Shown here piece by piece: positions 17,164 through 26,758 of a stretch of DNA of 64,000 nt (position 1 is the stretch's first letter; each line of letters starts with the position of its first letter). Source of the DNA: Hyphomicrobiales bacterium (GTDB lineage: Bacteria > Pseudomonadota > Alphaproteobacteria > Rhizobiales > Rhizobiaceae). The notes beneath the pieces were generated by a model. That model worked only from the letters and a program-made list of their open reading frames with translations. It searched no databases and was not told the origin of the DNA. A program made the translations under genes and the position numbers. The stretch spans positions 16,434 through 80,433 of the forward strand of contig UCEY01000004.1 in the NCBI GenBank assembly GCA_900471605.1. The letters run 5' to 3'.

Positions 17164-18093
17164 TCAATATACCAAGGGCAGGCCGGGGCGAGCCCACGGC
17201 AGGGAAATGACGTCGCCCACACCGGCGCGGGTGACGAAGGCCGTCTTCATGTCAGGTCCGCCGAAGCAGATGTTGGTGGTATGGGTATCGCCCGTATCCA
17301 CCTGCTCGACAAGCGCGCCGTTCGGCGAGAAGACCGAGATCGCGCCCCGCGCCAGCGTCGCGACGCAGATATTGCCGGAAGCCTCGACGGCGAGCGAATC
17401 GAAGAGTTGATAGCCAGGCAGGCCGGCAACGAGCCGGCCGTTGATTCCGGGATAGTGACCGCAGAAAGGCCGAACCCTCCCCGGCCCCTCGATGTCGAAG
17501 GCCCAGAGCCGCCCGGTCAGCGTTTCCGCGACATACAGGGTGCGCCCGTCCGGCGAAAGGCCGACGCCATTCGGCCGGTCCATCGGCTGCACGACGGAGC
17601 GGATCTCGCTTCCGTCCGGCCGCGCCCAGTAGACGCAGCCTATATCGGCATCCGACAGGCGCCGCTTGCCGAGGTCGGTAAAGTAAAAGCCGCCTTCCGC
17701 GTCGAACACGATGTCGTTCGGCCCCTTCAGCGCCGTTTCGCCGCAGCCGCGATAGAGGGTCGACAGAATGCCTGTCGCAGGATCGAAAACGTCGATCGAG
17801 CCACCGGAATAATCTTCGGCCTGGCTGACGGGAACCATGATGCCGTGAACATCAGCCCAGCGGAAGCCGCCGTTGTTGCAGATGTAGACTCGGCCATCCG
17901 GACCCAACGCGGCACCGTTAGGACCGCCTGGCACCTTCGCGGCCATGCTCACCGTACCGTCCGGAGCGATCCGCGTCAGTGTCTGACGGCGGATCTCCAC
18001 CAGCAGCAGCGAACCGTCCGGCATGGCGACAGGCCCTTCCGGAAATTGCAGACCGGCTGCAACCACGTGAAGACCGTCGATAGTTTCGCTCAT
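17164..18093 (-). CDS. SMP-30/gluconolactonase-like protein
   Basis: 309-aa six-bladed beta-propeller of the SMP-30/LRE family, metal-dependent lactone hydrolases. Visible features are FPEGPVAMPDGSLLLVEI near the N-terminus (with the metal-ligand Glu), GGPNGAALGPDG, GPNDIVFDAEG (Asn and Asp metal ligands) and RPNGVGLSPDG. GGAGGAG sits 5 bp before the ATG at 18091-18093. It precedes the racemase-like gene in the same operon. A lactone intermediate is plausible; no signal peptide is visible, so it should be cytoplasmic. Confidence 0.88.
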   Translation of the reverse strand: MSETIDGLHVVAAGLQFPEGPVAMPDGSLLLVEIRRQTLTRIAPDGTVSMAAKVPGGPNGAALGPDGRVYICNNGGFRWADVHGIMVPVSQAEDYSGGSIDVFDPATGILSTLYRGCGETALKGPNDIVFDAEGGFYFTDLGKRRLSDADIGCVYWARPDGSEIRSVVQPMDRPNGVGLSPDGRTLYVAETLTGRLWAFDIEGPGRVRPFCGHYPGINGRLVAGLPGYQLFDSLAVEASGNICVATLARGAISVFSPNGALVEQVDTGDTHTTNICFGGPDMKTAFVTRAGVGDVISLPWARPGLPLVY

Positions 18094-18307
18094 CTGCTCC
18101 TCCCGCATCTCGCTGATCTCCGACCGTCGGCGCGGCCCATGGCGAGGCTCACAAGCGGCTTTTCTCTGAGCATACATGTGATGCCTGCGGCGACGGCGGC
18201 GGCGGGACATTCAACAGCTACGTGTTGTTGTGGCCGCAGAGCGTTGTCTGCATTTGCAAGTGGCCGGGAGAACACCAATGTGGGGTGGAATCCAGGGAGA
18301 GATGCAG

Positions 18308-19021
18308 ATGTCGGATACAGCGGAAACGGAAAATGCGAAGAAGAAGCGTGCGCTTCGCCCACGCGATGCGGCGACGCTCATCGTATACCGGCGTGACGCC
18401 GATGCGGTCCGGCTGCTGATGGGCCGCAGATCGATGAGTCATGTCTTCATGCCCGGCGCGCTGGTCTTTCCCGGAGGTCGGATCGAAAATCAGGACCGCT
18501 TCGTGACCGTCACCGATGAGCTCGATCCGGCGGTCGAGAACTTGCTTTGCAGGCGTTCAAGGACTACTTCCGCGCGGGCCCGAGCGCTGGCACTGGCGGC
18601 AATTCGCGAGACTTTCGAGGAAACCGGCTACCTGATCGGCGTGGCGCGCGAGGCGACGCGCAAGCCGCCGGGCGCCTCCTGGCAGAACTTCTTCAGCCAC
18701 GGTGTCATTCCGTCACTTTCGGGCCTGAGGCTCCTGACGCGTGCCATAACACCGCCCACGCAGCCGCGTCGTTTCGACGCCCGCTTTTTCGTCGTCGAGG
18801 CCGAGGCCCTCGTCAAGCAGGTGGACGTTCCCGACGAAGAGCTGGAGAGCCCCGCCTGGGTAACCTTCGATGAGGCCCGCGCCTTCAAGAAGCTGCCCAT
18901 GGTGACGCGCGTCGTGTTGGACGAACTGGAGCCGAAGCTGGCGAAAGGTCCGCTGGCAGCCGATGCGCCGGCGGTGCTGCGCCGAATGGTTCAGGGCAAG
19001 TTCCAGAGCGAGCCGCTCTAA
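18308..19021 (+). CDS. Nudix hydrolase
   Basis: 237-aa Nudix protein. FPGGRIE near residue 60 and AAIRETFEETGY near 100 make up the Nudix box, but about 30 residues separate the GG from the REtfEE helix, as in the NUDT19-like group; the canonical box has six to seven. That group includes CoA diphosphatases, which would suit this CoA-rich region, but nucleotide or CoA specificity is not shown. The start follows AGGGAGAG; an ATG 6 bp earlier is also possible. Divergent from the SMP-30 gene. Confidence 0.85.
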   Translation: MSDTAETENAKKKRALRPRDAATLIVYRRDADAVRLLMGRRSMSHVFMPGALVFPGGRIENQDRFVTVTDELDPAVENLLCRRSRTTSARARALALAAIRETFEETGYLIGVAREATRKPPGASWQNFFSHGVIPSLSGLRLLTRAITPPTQPRRFDARFFVVEAEALVKQVDVPDEELESPAWVTFDEARAFKKLPMVTRVVLDELEPKLAKGPLAADAPAVLRRMVQGKFQSEPL

Positions 19022-19161
19022 CCTGTCCCGCACCCCTGCAGGATCGCGCGCGGTCATCCGCATACCTGCCTTCTATTCGCATATATGTGCCGGTTCAGCG
19101 AAGAGACGGGACACTGGCGCTCGTTCTGCGGAAAATGCCGCACGTTGTTTGGAGGATCACA

Positions 19162-19920
19162 ATGGCTTTGCGACTTGAACGAAGCGGCAATGTCGCTGTC
19201 GCCGTTTTCGACTGGCCGGAGCAACGCAATGCGCTCGGCCCCGACGAATGCCGAGAAATCGCCGCGGGGCTTCGTGAACTGGCGCGGGACGGCTCGATCG
19301 CCGGCGTCGTGGTCACCGGCGAGGGCCCGGCTTTTTGCGCCGGCGGAAACCTGAAGGGCGCCGTCAGCCGGACCGGCATGTCCGAGGAAGAGCGCCGTCA
19401 GATCGTCTATACGGCTTATCAGGATGTCATCCGGGCTCTGGTCGAGATGCCGGTCGTCACCGTCGCGGCGGTCGACGGACCTGCGATCGGCCTGGGCTTC
19501 GACATCGCGCTCGCCTGCGACTGCCGTTTCCTGGGACCCGAAGGCTGGTTCATGCAGGGCTGGGCCCGTGTCGGCTTCGCCCCCGGCACCGGAGGCGAAT
19601 GGCTGTTGCGGCTGAAGGCTCCGCATCTGCTTTGGAAGCTCCTCGAAGAGCAGCCGCGCATCGGCCCGGCGATGGCCGAAGCGATGAATCTTGGCGAATC
19701 TTCCGGCGAAGTCCGTGCCCGTGATCGTGCGATCGCGCGGGTCGAGAAGTTGGCCGCGCTTTCGCGCGACACGATCGAGGCTTATGTCCGCCTCTCGCGG
19801 ATGGATCTGCGCGAGGGGCTGGAAGCACATCTTGCCGCCGCCGTCGGCGAACAGATCAAGCTGTTGGCCAGCCCCCTGGTGAAGGCGCGCGTGGAGCACG
19901 TTCTGAAGGGTGGCAAATGA
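19162..19920 (+). CDS. enoyl-CoA hydratase/isomerase family protein (crotonase)
   Basis: 252-aa crotonase-fold protein. FCAGGNLKG near residue 58 and the GPAIGLGFDIALACD helix near 105-119 form the oxyanion hole. The two hydratase glutamates (Glu144 and Glu164 of rat crotonase) correspond here to Asp (in GFDIAL) and Trp (in MQGWARVG), so it is not a standard hydratase; isomerase, hydrolase or decarboxylase-type activity is possible. GGAGGA lies 5 bp before the ATG. Its stop overlaps the start of the next acyl-CoA dehydrogenase (ATGA). Confidence 0.88.
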   Translation: MALRLERSGNVAVAVFDWPEQRNALGPDECREIAAGLRELARDGSIAGVVVTGEGPAFCAGGNLKGAVSRTGMSEEERRQIVYTAYQDVIRALVEMPVVTVAAVDGPAIGLGFDIALACDCRFLGPEGWFMQGWARVGFAPGTGGEWLLRLKAPHLLWKLLEEQPRIGPAMAEAMNLGESSGEVRARDRAIARVEKLAALSRDTIEAYVRLSRMDLREGLEAHLAAAVGEQIKLLASPLVKARVEHVLKGGK

Positions 19921-21101
19921 GCGAGACGGGTTTCGGCTTCGAACTGCCGCCACATCTCGTGACGCTGCGCGATACCGTGGAGGACTTCGTCCGCGACGAG
20001 ATCGTTCCGGCCGAGCGGAGCATTCCACCTGAGGCCCGCGGCATGCCGTCCGACCTGATCGCGCGACTGCAGGACAAGGCGAGAGCTATCGGTCTGTGGT
20101 GCCTCGACGCACCGGAAGAATATGGCGGTGGCGGCCTCTCCTCCTTGGAATTCGTCATCGCCGCCGAGGCCGGAAGCAAGCACCGTTTCTGCTTTCCACA
20201 GCCGGGCGGCGGCGCCTTTGGCCACCCGCCCCCGATCGTCCTCTACTCCGGCACCGCCGAGCAGATCGAACGCTACGTCGTCCCCTCAATCCGCAACGGC
20301 TGGTACGGCTTCACCGCGATCGCCGAGGCGACCGGCGGCAGCGATCCGGCAAGGGCGATCCGCACCACGGCGGCAAGGGACGGTGACAGCTACGTCATTA
20401 ACGGCACGAAGATGTGGATCACCCACGCGGATTATGCACGCTACGGCGTCGTGTATGCGCGGACGGAGAACGGCATCAGCGCCTTCGTGGTCGATGCCGG
20501 TACGCCCGGCATGGAAGTCGTGCGTAGCCTGCCGGTGCTGCGCGACCACTGGCCGACCGAAGTAAGGTTCGACAATTGCCGTATCCCGGCCGGAAACCTG
20601 ATCGGCGCGGAAGGGAAAGGGCTGGAACTTGCCGGCAAGTGGCTTCAGCGGGCGCGGTTGCTCTACGCGGCCCGCGCGGTCGGCATTGCCGAGGAGTCGC
20701 TGCGGATCGCCGCAGACTGGGCGCGGGAGCGCGAGACTTTCGGTGCGGCGCTGGCGACGCGGCAGGCGATCCAGTTCGCGGTGGCCGAAAGCCGGATCGA
20801 CGTCAACGCGGCGCGCTGGCTGGTCTGGGAGGCTGCGTGGAAGCACGACCGGGACGAGGACATCCGCCTGCAGGCCACGATCGCCAAGGCGGGTGCCGTG
20901 GATGCAGCCAGCCGCACGGTCGACCGGATGATCCAGATCATGGGCGCGATGGGGCTCTCGCGTGAGCTGCCGCTGGAAGCATGGTACCGCGACCTGCGCA
21001 CGGCGAAGATCCTCGAAGGATCGAGCGAGATGCTGCGCATATTCATCGCCCGGGCAGAGCTCGGGCCAGCCGCTTCGGCCCGCAATCCGAAACAAACTTG
21101 A
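19917..21101 (+). CDS. acyl-CoA dehydrogenase
   Basis: 394-aa FAD acyl-CoA dehydrogenase. YGGGGLSSLEF near residue 68, AEATGGSDPA near 140, WITHADYA near 163, and the C-terminal ILEGSSEMLR with a Glu at the position of the MCAD catalytic base. It is complete and translationally coupled (ATGA) to the crotonase upstream. Electrons would pass to ETF and then to the ETF-QO encoded at 34739-36400. Substrate unknown. Confidence 0.93.
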   Translation: MSETGFGFELPPHLVTLRDTVEDFVRDEIVPAERSIPPEARGMPSDLIARLQDKARAIGLWCLDAPEEYGGGGLSSLEFVIAAEAGSKHRFCFPQPGGGAFGHPPPIVLYSGTAEQIERYVVPSIRNGWYGFTAIAEATGGSDPARAIRTTAARDGDSYVINGTKMWITHADYARYGVVYARTENGISAFVVDAGTPGMEVVRSLPVLRDHWPTEVRFDNCRIPAGNLIGAEGKGLELAGKWLQRARLLYAARAVGIAEESLRIAADWARERETFGAALATRQAIQFAVAESRIDVNAARWLVWEAAWKHDRDEDIRLQATIAKAGAVDAASRTVDRMIQIMGAMGLSRELPLEAWYRDLRTAKILEGSSEMLRIFIARAELGPAASARNPKQT

Positions 21102-21114
21102 AGGAATGACATCG

Positions 21115-22092
21115 ATGAAGAAACGGAATCTCGTCGCGGTCCTGACCGCCGCATTCCTCGCCCCGATGACGGGCGCCCTGCCGGCCCATGCCGCGAACTA
21201 TCCGACCAAGCCGGTCACTGTGATCGTACCGTTCGATCCGGGCGGTCCGGTGGAAATCATGGGGCGCATCTTCGTCGACAAGCTTTCGCATCGCCTCGGA
21301 CAGCAGTTCCTGATCGAAACGAAGCCCGGCGCCTCTACCGCCATCGGCACGGAACAAGTCGTGAGGGCGAAGAATGACGGCTATACGCTGCTCTATACTT
21401 CAGTCTCCTCGCTGATTACCCTCGAGTTGACAAAGAAAGGGCAGCTTTCCTTCGATGCAGCCAGGGATCTGGCACCCGTCGCCACGACCCATACTGGCGC
21501 CTACGTGCTCTACGTCAACCCGTCGCTCGGCTTCAAGACGGCGAAGCAATTCATCGATGCCGCCAAGGCCAAGCCCGGGGAATACAGCTACAGTTCCACC
21601 GGCATCGGTGCACATACCTATTTCACCAGCGAGCTCTTCAAGAACATGACGGGCACGGACATCCTCCACATTCCCTACAAGGGCACCGGGCCGGCGACCC
21701 AGGCGGTCGTCGCCAACGAAGTCTCGATGATCTTCGGGTCGCCCGTGCTTCATCAGCAGTATGGCAAGACCGGCCAGCTGACCGCGCTTGGGGTCACCTC
21801 CCCGAAGCCCATCAGCCAGTTGCCCGACATCCCGTCACTGGGCGATACGGTCCCCGGCTTCCAGTCGATCTATGCCTTCACCTTCTTCGCGCCGAAGGAC
21901 ACGCCGAAAGAAATCGTCGACAGACTGAACGCCGAGATCAACCAGATCCTCGAATTGCCGGACGTGAAGCAGAAGATCCTCGCCGTCGGCGAGCCGGGCG
22001 GCTCGTCGCCCGAGCAGATGAAGGCCGACATGGCGACCGAACTCCGCACGCTTGAGCAATTGGTCGAAAAAGTGGGCCTCAAGCTTGAATAG
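21115..22092 (+). CDS. tripartite tricarboxylate transporter substrate-binding protein (Bug/TctC)
   Basis: 325-aa periplasmic binding protein with a clear signal peptide (MKKRNLVAVLTAAFLAPM, cleavage after AHA) and Bug start ANYPTKPVTVIVPFDPGG. AAGGA is 9 bp before the ATG at 21115. It sits inside a run of rightward CoA-catabolic genes and has no adjacent TctA/B, so it would need the membrane proteins encoded at 41.5-43.5 kb or elsewhere. The ligand is probably the acid whose CoA ester is degraded here; that is inference. Confidence 0.93.
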   Translation: MKKRNLVAVLTAAFLAPMTGALPAHAANYPTKPVTVIVPFDPGGPVEIMGRIFVDKLSHRLGQQFLIETKPGASTAIGTEQVVRAKNDGYTLLYTSVSSLITLELTKKGQLSFDAARDLAPVATTHTGAYVLYVNPSLGFKTAKQFIDAAKAKPGEYSYSSTGIGAHTYFTSELFKNMTGTDILHIPYKGTGPATQAVVANEVSMIFGSPVLHQQYGKTGQLTALGVTSPKPISQLPDIPSLGDTVPGFQSIYAFTFFAPKDTPKEIVDRLNAEINQILELPDVKQKILAVGEPGGSSPEQMKADMATELRTLEQLVEKVGLKLE

Positions 22093-22122
22093 ACAAGGTC
22101 GAACGAAACGACAGGGAACGCC

Positions 22123-22929
22123 ATGACGGCTGCGAGCGGAGACCACATCCTCGTCGAACAGCGCGACGGCATTGCTGTCGTAACCCTCAACCGGCCGGAG
22201 CAGATGAACGCCTTCAGCAGCGAACTGCACCGGGAGGCAGAACTACTCTGGCCGAAGCTCGCCGCAGACAAGACGATCCGCGCGATCGTGCTGACCGGAG
22301 CGGGAAAGGCATTCTCCGCCGGCGGCGACCTCAAGGCGATCGCCCGGCGGCTCGGCGATCCGAAGGAAAATTTCCGTCATACCGCGGCCGTGCCCGGATC
22401 GGCGCTGACGCTGCTGCGGGGACTCCTGGATATCCCCCAGCCGGTGATCGCGGCCGTGAACGGTGACGCGGTCGGCCTCGGTGCTACGCTGGCGCTTGCC
22501 TGCGATGTCGTGGTGATGGCGGAAACGGCTCGCATCGGCGATACCCATGTAAAGGTCGGCCTTGTGGCCGGCGATGGCGGCGCGGTCGTCTGGCCACTTC
22601 TCGTCGGGCCGAGCCGGGCCAAGGACTTCCTTATGCGCAGCCGCCTCGTCGACGGCAACGAGGCCTACCGAATGGGTCTCGTCGGCCATGTCGCGCCGTC
22701 TTACGGCGTGATGGACGCTGCCCTCGGCATCGCCACCGAAATGGCGGCACTGCCGCCGCTCGCTGTGCGCTGGACTAAACAGGCGATCAACAAGCAGATC
22801 CGCCAGCAGCTGGAACTCGCCTTCGATGCATCGATCGCTTTCGAGGCAATCACCATGCTCAGCGGCGACTATGCCGAAGCGGTCAATGGTTTCCTCGAAA
22901 AGCGAAAGCCGGAGTTCAAGGGAGAATGA
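22123..22929 (+). CDS. enoyl-CoA hydratase/isomerase family protein (crotonase)
   Basis: 268-aa crotonase. FSAGGDLKAI near residue 66 and GDAVGLGATLALACD near 115-130 form the CoA/oxyanion site. At the crotonase Glu144 and Glu164 positions it has Thr (GATLAL) and His (DTHVKVG), so water addition by the standard two-Glu mechanism is unlikely. GLVAGDGG contains an Asp in the loop that in PaaG-like isomerases carries the active acid. Its stop overlaps the next crotonase start by ATGA. Confidence 0.88.
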   Translation: MTAASGDHILVEQRDGIAVVTLNRPEQMNAFSSELHREAELLWPKLAADKTIRAIVLTGAGKAFSAGGDLKAIARRLGDPKENFRHTAAVPGSALTLLRGLLDIPQPVIAAVNGDAVGLGATLALACDVVVMAETARIGDTHVKVGLVAGDGGAVVWPLLVGPSRAKDFLMRSRLVDGNEAYRMGLVGHVAPSYGVMDAALGIATEMAALPPLAVRWTKQAINKQIRQQLELAFDASIAFEAITMLSGDYAEAVNGFLEKRKPEFKGE

Positions 22930-23714
22930 CGACCTCGGAAAGCGGCATCCGCACCAGCCTCGAGAACGGCGTCGGCCGCATCCTCATCCACCGCCCGGAT
23001 CGGCGCAACGCTATGGACAAGGACATGCGCCGCACTTTCGCGGACGCGCTGGAGGAGTTCGACGGCAACCCCGAAGCGCGCTGCATCCTCATTTCGGGAG
23101 CCGGGGGGCATTTCTGCTCCGGCGCAGATGTCGGCCAGTTCGGGGCGGAAACCATTGCTTCTTCCCGCCGGCGCATGAAACAGGGCGGGCTGCGCATCGC
23201 ATCGCTCCTCGCCGCGGCAGACAAGCCGGTGGTCGCGGCGGTGGACGGCACGGCCTTCGGCCTCGGCTGGGCGATCGCGCTCGGTTGCGATATCGTGCTG
23301 GCCGGCAGCCGGGCGAAATTCTGCATGCCTTTCGCCAAACTCGGTCTGGTTGCCGATTCCGGCGCGGCCTTTCACCTGACCCGACTTCTGGGGCCGCTTC
23401 GCGCCAAGGACCTGCTCTTCACCGCCAGAACCATCGATGCGAACGAAGCCCTCGCGCTCGGCCTCGCCAGCCGCGTCGTGGACAGCGCCGACCTGGAGGC
23501 GGAGGCTCTGGCGACGGCCGGCCAGCTCGCCGCCGCGCCGACGCTGGCCATCGCCATGATGAAGCACCTCGTCGATCGCAGCGTCTCGCCGCGCATCGAC
23601 GCTTTCCTGCGCGACGAGGCGCTGATCAGTCCGCAGATGCGCTATACGGCCGACTTCACCGAAGGCACGAGCGCTTTCCGGGAAAAGCGGCCGCCGCGTT
23701 TCACCGGCGAATAG
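22926..23714 (+). CDS. enoyl-CoA hydratase/isomerase family protein (PaaG-like)
   Basis: 262-aa crotonase, coupled to the preceding one by ATGA. FCSGADVGQF near residue 60 and GTAFGLGWAIALGCD near 110-125 make the oxyanion site. Both hydratase glutamates are missing (Ala and Phe at the equivalents), while GLVADSG has the Asp-containing loop typical of PaaG-type isomerases. A ring or double-bond isomerase is the better guess than a hydratase. It ends four bases before the convergent ligase gene. Confidence 0.86.
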   Translation: MTTSESGIRTSLENGVGRILIHRPDRRNAMDKDMRRTFADALEEFDGNPEARCILISGAGGHFCSGADVGQFGAETIASSRRRMKQGGLRIASLLAAADKPVVAAVDGTAFGLGWAIALGCDIVLAGSRAKFCMPFAKLGLVADSGAAFHLTRLLGPLRAKDLLFTARTIDANEALALGLASRVVDSADLEAEALATAGQLAAAPTLAIAMMKHLVDRSVSPRIDAFLRDEALISPQMRYTADFTEGTSAFREKRPPRFTGE

Positions 23715-23718
23715 CGCC

Positions 23719-25284
23719 TCACGCCGACCCCTCCGCCGCAGACGCGTTCTGCGCCAGATAGAGGTTCCTGAGTGCCCGCTTATCGACCTTGCCACTGGCC
23801 ACTCGCGGCACGTCGTCCACGAATGCGACGATCCGGGGGACCTTGTAGCGGGCGAGGTGCTGGCTGCAGAAGGCGGTAACCTCTTCAGACGAAATGGCCG
23901 AAGCGGCGTCGCGGATGATGAAGGCGACGACTTTCTCGCCCCAGTAGTCGTCCGCGACGCCAAGTACCGCGGCCTCGCTGACGCCTTCGCAGTTCATCAG
24001 CACCTGCTCGACCTCCTGGCAGTAAATATTCTCGCCGCCAGAGATGATCATGTCCTTCTTGCGGTCCACGAGGTAGATGAAACCATCCTCGTCCATGACG
24101 CCGACATCGCCGGTGCTAAGCCAGCCGTCGCGGAGTGTCTGCTTCGTCGCTACGGAATTGTTCCAGTAACACGCCATCACGGTGGGTGAACGGAGGATGA
24201 GTTCGCCGGGCGTTTCCGGCGGCAGGACGTTTCCGGCGTCGTCAACGATTCGGATATCCGCATGCGCGGTCGGATGGCCGATGGAAAAGAGGCGGCGGCG
24301 GTCGCGCTCGTCTCCTTCCAGCCGGTGGTAGTGCTTCTGCAGGAAAGTGCCGCCGCCCTCGGTGGTACCGTAGCCATTGGCGAGGATTGGGCCGAAGCGG
24401 GCGATGGCACGCTTCAGAAGTGCCACGGGCATGGGGGCAGAGGCGTAGAAGAGCGTGTCGAGACTGGAGAGGTCGCGCTTGTCGATTTCCGGCGACTCGA
24501 GAATGGCGCGCACGATGGTAGGCGCCATATGCGTCATTCCCACGCGGTAGCGCTCGATGTCGCCGAGTACCGCTGTCGCGTCGAACTTCCGATGCAGTAC
24601 GACCGAGGCGCCGACCCATTGCGAGGCGAACAGGATGGACGTCGCACCGGTGTGGAACAGCGGCATCATCACCAACGATCGTCCATTCGAGGGCAGTCGC
24701 AGCTGCGCTGCGAAGATCTCGCCGCGGGCGAGTTCGGCACGGTGGGTCTTGATGACGCCCTTTGGCCGGCCGGTGGTACCGCTGGAATACATCAGATGGG
24801 CGTAGTCTTCCGGCAGCGAGACGATCGGCGCGGCGCTCTCTTTCTCTTCTGCCACGAGCGCCTCGTAGGGGAGAGCCCAGTCAGGCGCGGTTTCGCCGAT
24901 GCAGATCAAATGTCGCAGCGAGGGCACGGCCGTCCGCAACCTGTCCACTACGCCCGCATATTGTGCCTCGAAGACGAGCACCGAGGGCGCGGAATCGCCG
25001 AGTACGAATTCCAGCTCGGGCGGCGTCAGACGGTAATTGACCGTTCCGATGATATAACCGGCCAGGTGGCCGGCGCCGTATACCTCGACATATTCCGGGC
25101 AGTTCATCGCCAGGATGGAGACACGGTCCTGCCGCCGCACGCCGAGGCGATAGAGCGCGGCGGAAAACCTGCCGGCGCGTCGGCGCAGCTCTCCGTAGGT
25201 CCAGTGTCTCTCACCAAACACCAGGGCCTCCTCGCCACCGTAAATCTGCGCGTTTCGGTCAAAAAGTCTTCCCAGGGTTTCCAT
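23719..25284 (-). CDS. AMP-forming acyl-CoA ligase (ANL superfamily)
   Basis: 521-aa ATP-dependent acid:CoA ligase. The A3 P-loop MYSSGTTGRPKGV near residue 175, NGYGTTEGG (A5) near 310, GWLSTGDVG (A7) near 390, VDRKKDMIISGGENIY (A8) near 405 and a C-terminal PRVASGKVDKR with the catalytic Lys are all present. GGAGGAG precedes the ATG at 25282-25284. Divergent from the acyl-CoA dehydrogenase pair, suggesting it primes their substrate. Acid specificity unknown. Confidence 0.92.
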   Translation of the reverse strand: METLGRLFDRNAQIYGGEEALVFGERHWTYGELRRRAGRFSAALYRLGVRRQDRVSILAMNCPEYVEVYGAGHLAGYIIGTVNYRLTPPELEFVLGDSAPSVLVFEAQYAGVVDRLRTAVPSLRHLICIGETAPDWALPYEALVAEEKESAAPIVSLPEDYAHLMYSSGTTGRPKGVIKTHRAELARGEIFAAQLRLPSNGRSLVMMPLFHTGATSILFASQWVGASVVLHRKFDATAVLGDIERYRVGMTHMAPTIVRAILESPEIDKRDLSSLDTLFYASAPMPVALLKRAIARFGPILANGYGTTEGGGTFLQKHYHRLEGDERDRRRLFSIGHPTAHADIRIVDDAGNVLPPETPGELILRSPTVMACYWNNSVATKQTLRDGWLSTGDVGVMDEDGFIYLVDRKKDMIISGGENIYCQEVEQVLMNCEGVSEAAVLGVADDYWGEKVVAFIIRDAASAISSEEVTAFCSQHLARYKVPRIVAFVDDVPRVASGKVDKRALRNLYLAQNASAAEGSA

Positions 25285-25423
25285 GTACTCTCCTCCGGCA
25301 GGCGATCCATGTGAGCGCAGGCACACTCCGGATCAATTTTCGTGTCACCCGCGCAAAGTCAAAAACACATTCTTGCTGTTGGCCCGCGCGGCGGATGGCG
25401 CGTGCGTTTTGAGGTTGGCAGGA

Positions 25424-25453
25424 CGCCGGGCGAAGCTGATAGGTTGCCCGGCG
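25424..25453. repeat. inverted repeat CGCCGGGC-N14-GCCCGGCG
   Basis: Perfect 8-bp arms with a 14-bp spacer in the 254-bp region between the divergent ligase and acyl-CoA dehydrogenase genes. Could be an operator or a chance GC-rich dyad; nothing else in the gap stands out. Confidence 0.25.
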
Positions 25454-25538
25454 ACGGCGGTGACTGCTTGACGCGAGCATGACCATGCCGGCGGAGCAAG
25501 TCGGAAGGGCGTGATCCCGCCAATTATCGGAGGTGCAC

Positions 25539-26747
25539 ATGGATTTCGAACCGGATTCGGCGGACGAGGCGTTCCGCGAGGAAGTGCGCGCCTTTCTGAA
25601 GGCGGAGCTGCCGGAAGACCTCGCCGTACGCGGCAGGGCCGGCTTCCTTTCCGGGCACGAGGAAGCCATGGCCTGGCAGAAGATCCTCGCGAAGAAGGGC
25701 TGGTCGGTCCCGCACTGGCCGGTGGAATATGGCGGCCCGAAATGGACGGCCCGCCAGCGCTACATCTTCGATGAAGAATGCTATCTTGCCGGCGCACCGG
25801 TGACCAACATTGGCGGCATCGGTCTTGTCGGCCCGGTGATCTTCACCTTCGGAACACCGGAGCAAAAGGAGCGCTTCCTGCCGGGCATCCGCAACGGTGA
25901 CACTTTCTGGGTACAGGGCTTTTCCGAGCCGAACGCCGGATCGGACCTCGCTTCCCTGCGCACCACCGCCGTACGCGACGGTGACCACTACGTCATCAAC
26001 GGCCAGAAGATCTGGACCTCGCACGGCAAGTTCGGCGACTGGAATTTCCTGCTCGCGCGCACCGATCCTTCCGCCAAGAAGCAGGCCGGTATCTCCTTCT
26101 TCCTACTCGACATCAAGACGCCCGGCGTCACCGTGCGACCGATCGAGAGCCTTGAAGGTTCCCACCATCTTGCGGAGGTGTTCTACGACAACGTCCGCGT
26201 CCCGGTCGAGAACCTGATCGGCGAGGAAAACAAGGGCTGGAATTACACCAAGTTCCTGCTGTTCAACGAGCGCGCCTTCTACGGCGCCGAGGCGCCGGCT
26301 CTGAAGCGCTACCTGCAGAAGATCAAGAAGATCGCCTCGATGGAGCGGGCCGGCGACCAACCGCTGATCAACCGCCCGACCTTTGCGGCGCGGTTGGCCG
26401 AGCTGGAAATCGAGATGACGGCCATCGACATGACCGTATCCCGTGTCATCGCCCACGGACTGGACGAGCGCAACGGCGGGGCTGCCGTCGGCTCGATCCT
26501 CAAGGCCCGCGGCACAGAGCTTGCCCAGAAGCTGACGGATATGCTGGTCGAGACCATCGGCGACTACGGCGCCTACTATTACCCCGACACCAACGACGAG
26601 CCGTCGCTGCGCAACTTGCCCTTCACAGGTCCCGACTATGCCCCCGGCCTGATGGCCGAACTGATCTATCGGCGCGCGGCCTCCATCTATGGTGGCGCCA
26701 ACGAGGTGCAGCGCAACATCGTCTCGAAAACGCTCTTCGGCTTCTGA
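25539..26747 (+). CDS. acyl-CoA dehydrogenase, large-subunit type
   Basis: 402-aa acyl-CoA dehydrogenase resembling the large subunit of two-subunit enzymes such as pimeloyl-CoA dehydrogenase or the steroid-side-chain FadE pairs. YGGPKWTARQ, FSEPNAGSDLASL (flavin/substrate loop), WTSHGKFGDW and the C-terminal IYGGANEVQRNIV are visible. At the MCAD Glu376 position there is Gly (IYGGAN), so the base must be elsewhere or in the partner subunit. GGAGG is 5 bp before the ATG. The partner gene starts 11 bp after its stop. Confidence 0.92.
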   Translation: MDFEPDSADEAFREEVRAFLKAELPEDLAVRGRAGFLSGHEEAMAWQKILAKKGWSVPHWPVEYGGPKWTARQRYIFDEECYLAGAPVTNIGGIGLVGPVIFTFGTPEQKERFLPGIRNGDTFWVQGFSEPNAGSDLASLRTTAVRDGDHYVINGQKIWTSHGKFGDWNFLLARTDPSAKKQAGISFFLLDIKTPGVTVRPIESLEGSHHLAEVFYDNVRVPVENLIGEENKGWNYTKFLLFNERAFYGAEAPALKRYLQKIKKIASMERAGDQPLINRPTFAARLAELEIEMTAIDMTVSRVIAHGLDERNGGAAVGSILKARGTELAQKLTDMLVETIGDYGAYYYPDTNDEPSLRNLPFTGPDYAPGLMAELIYRRAASIYGGANEVQRNIVSKTLFGF

Positions 26748-26758
26748 CAGGATCAACC

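Noticed and set aside
16444..18396. 650-codon open frame on the plus strand
   Set aside because: It lies antisense to the racemase-like and SMP-30 genes, both with clear motifs and ribosome sites. Long antisense frames are expected at this GC content.
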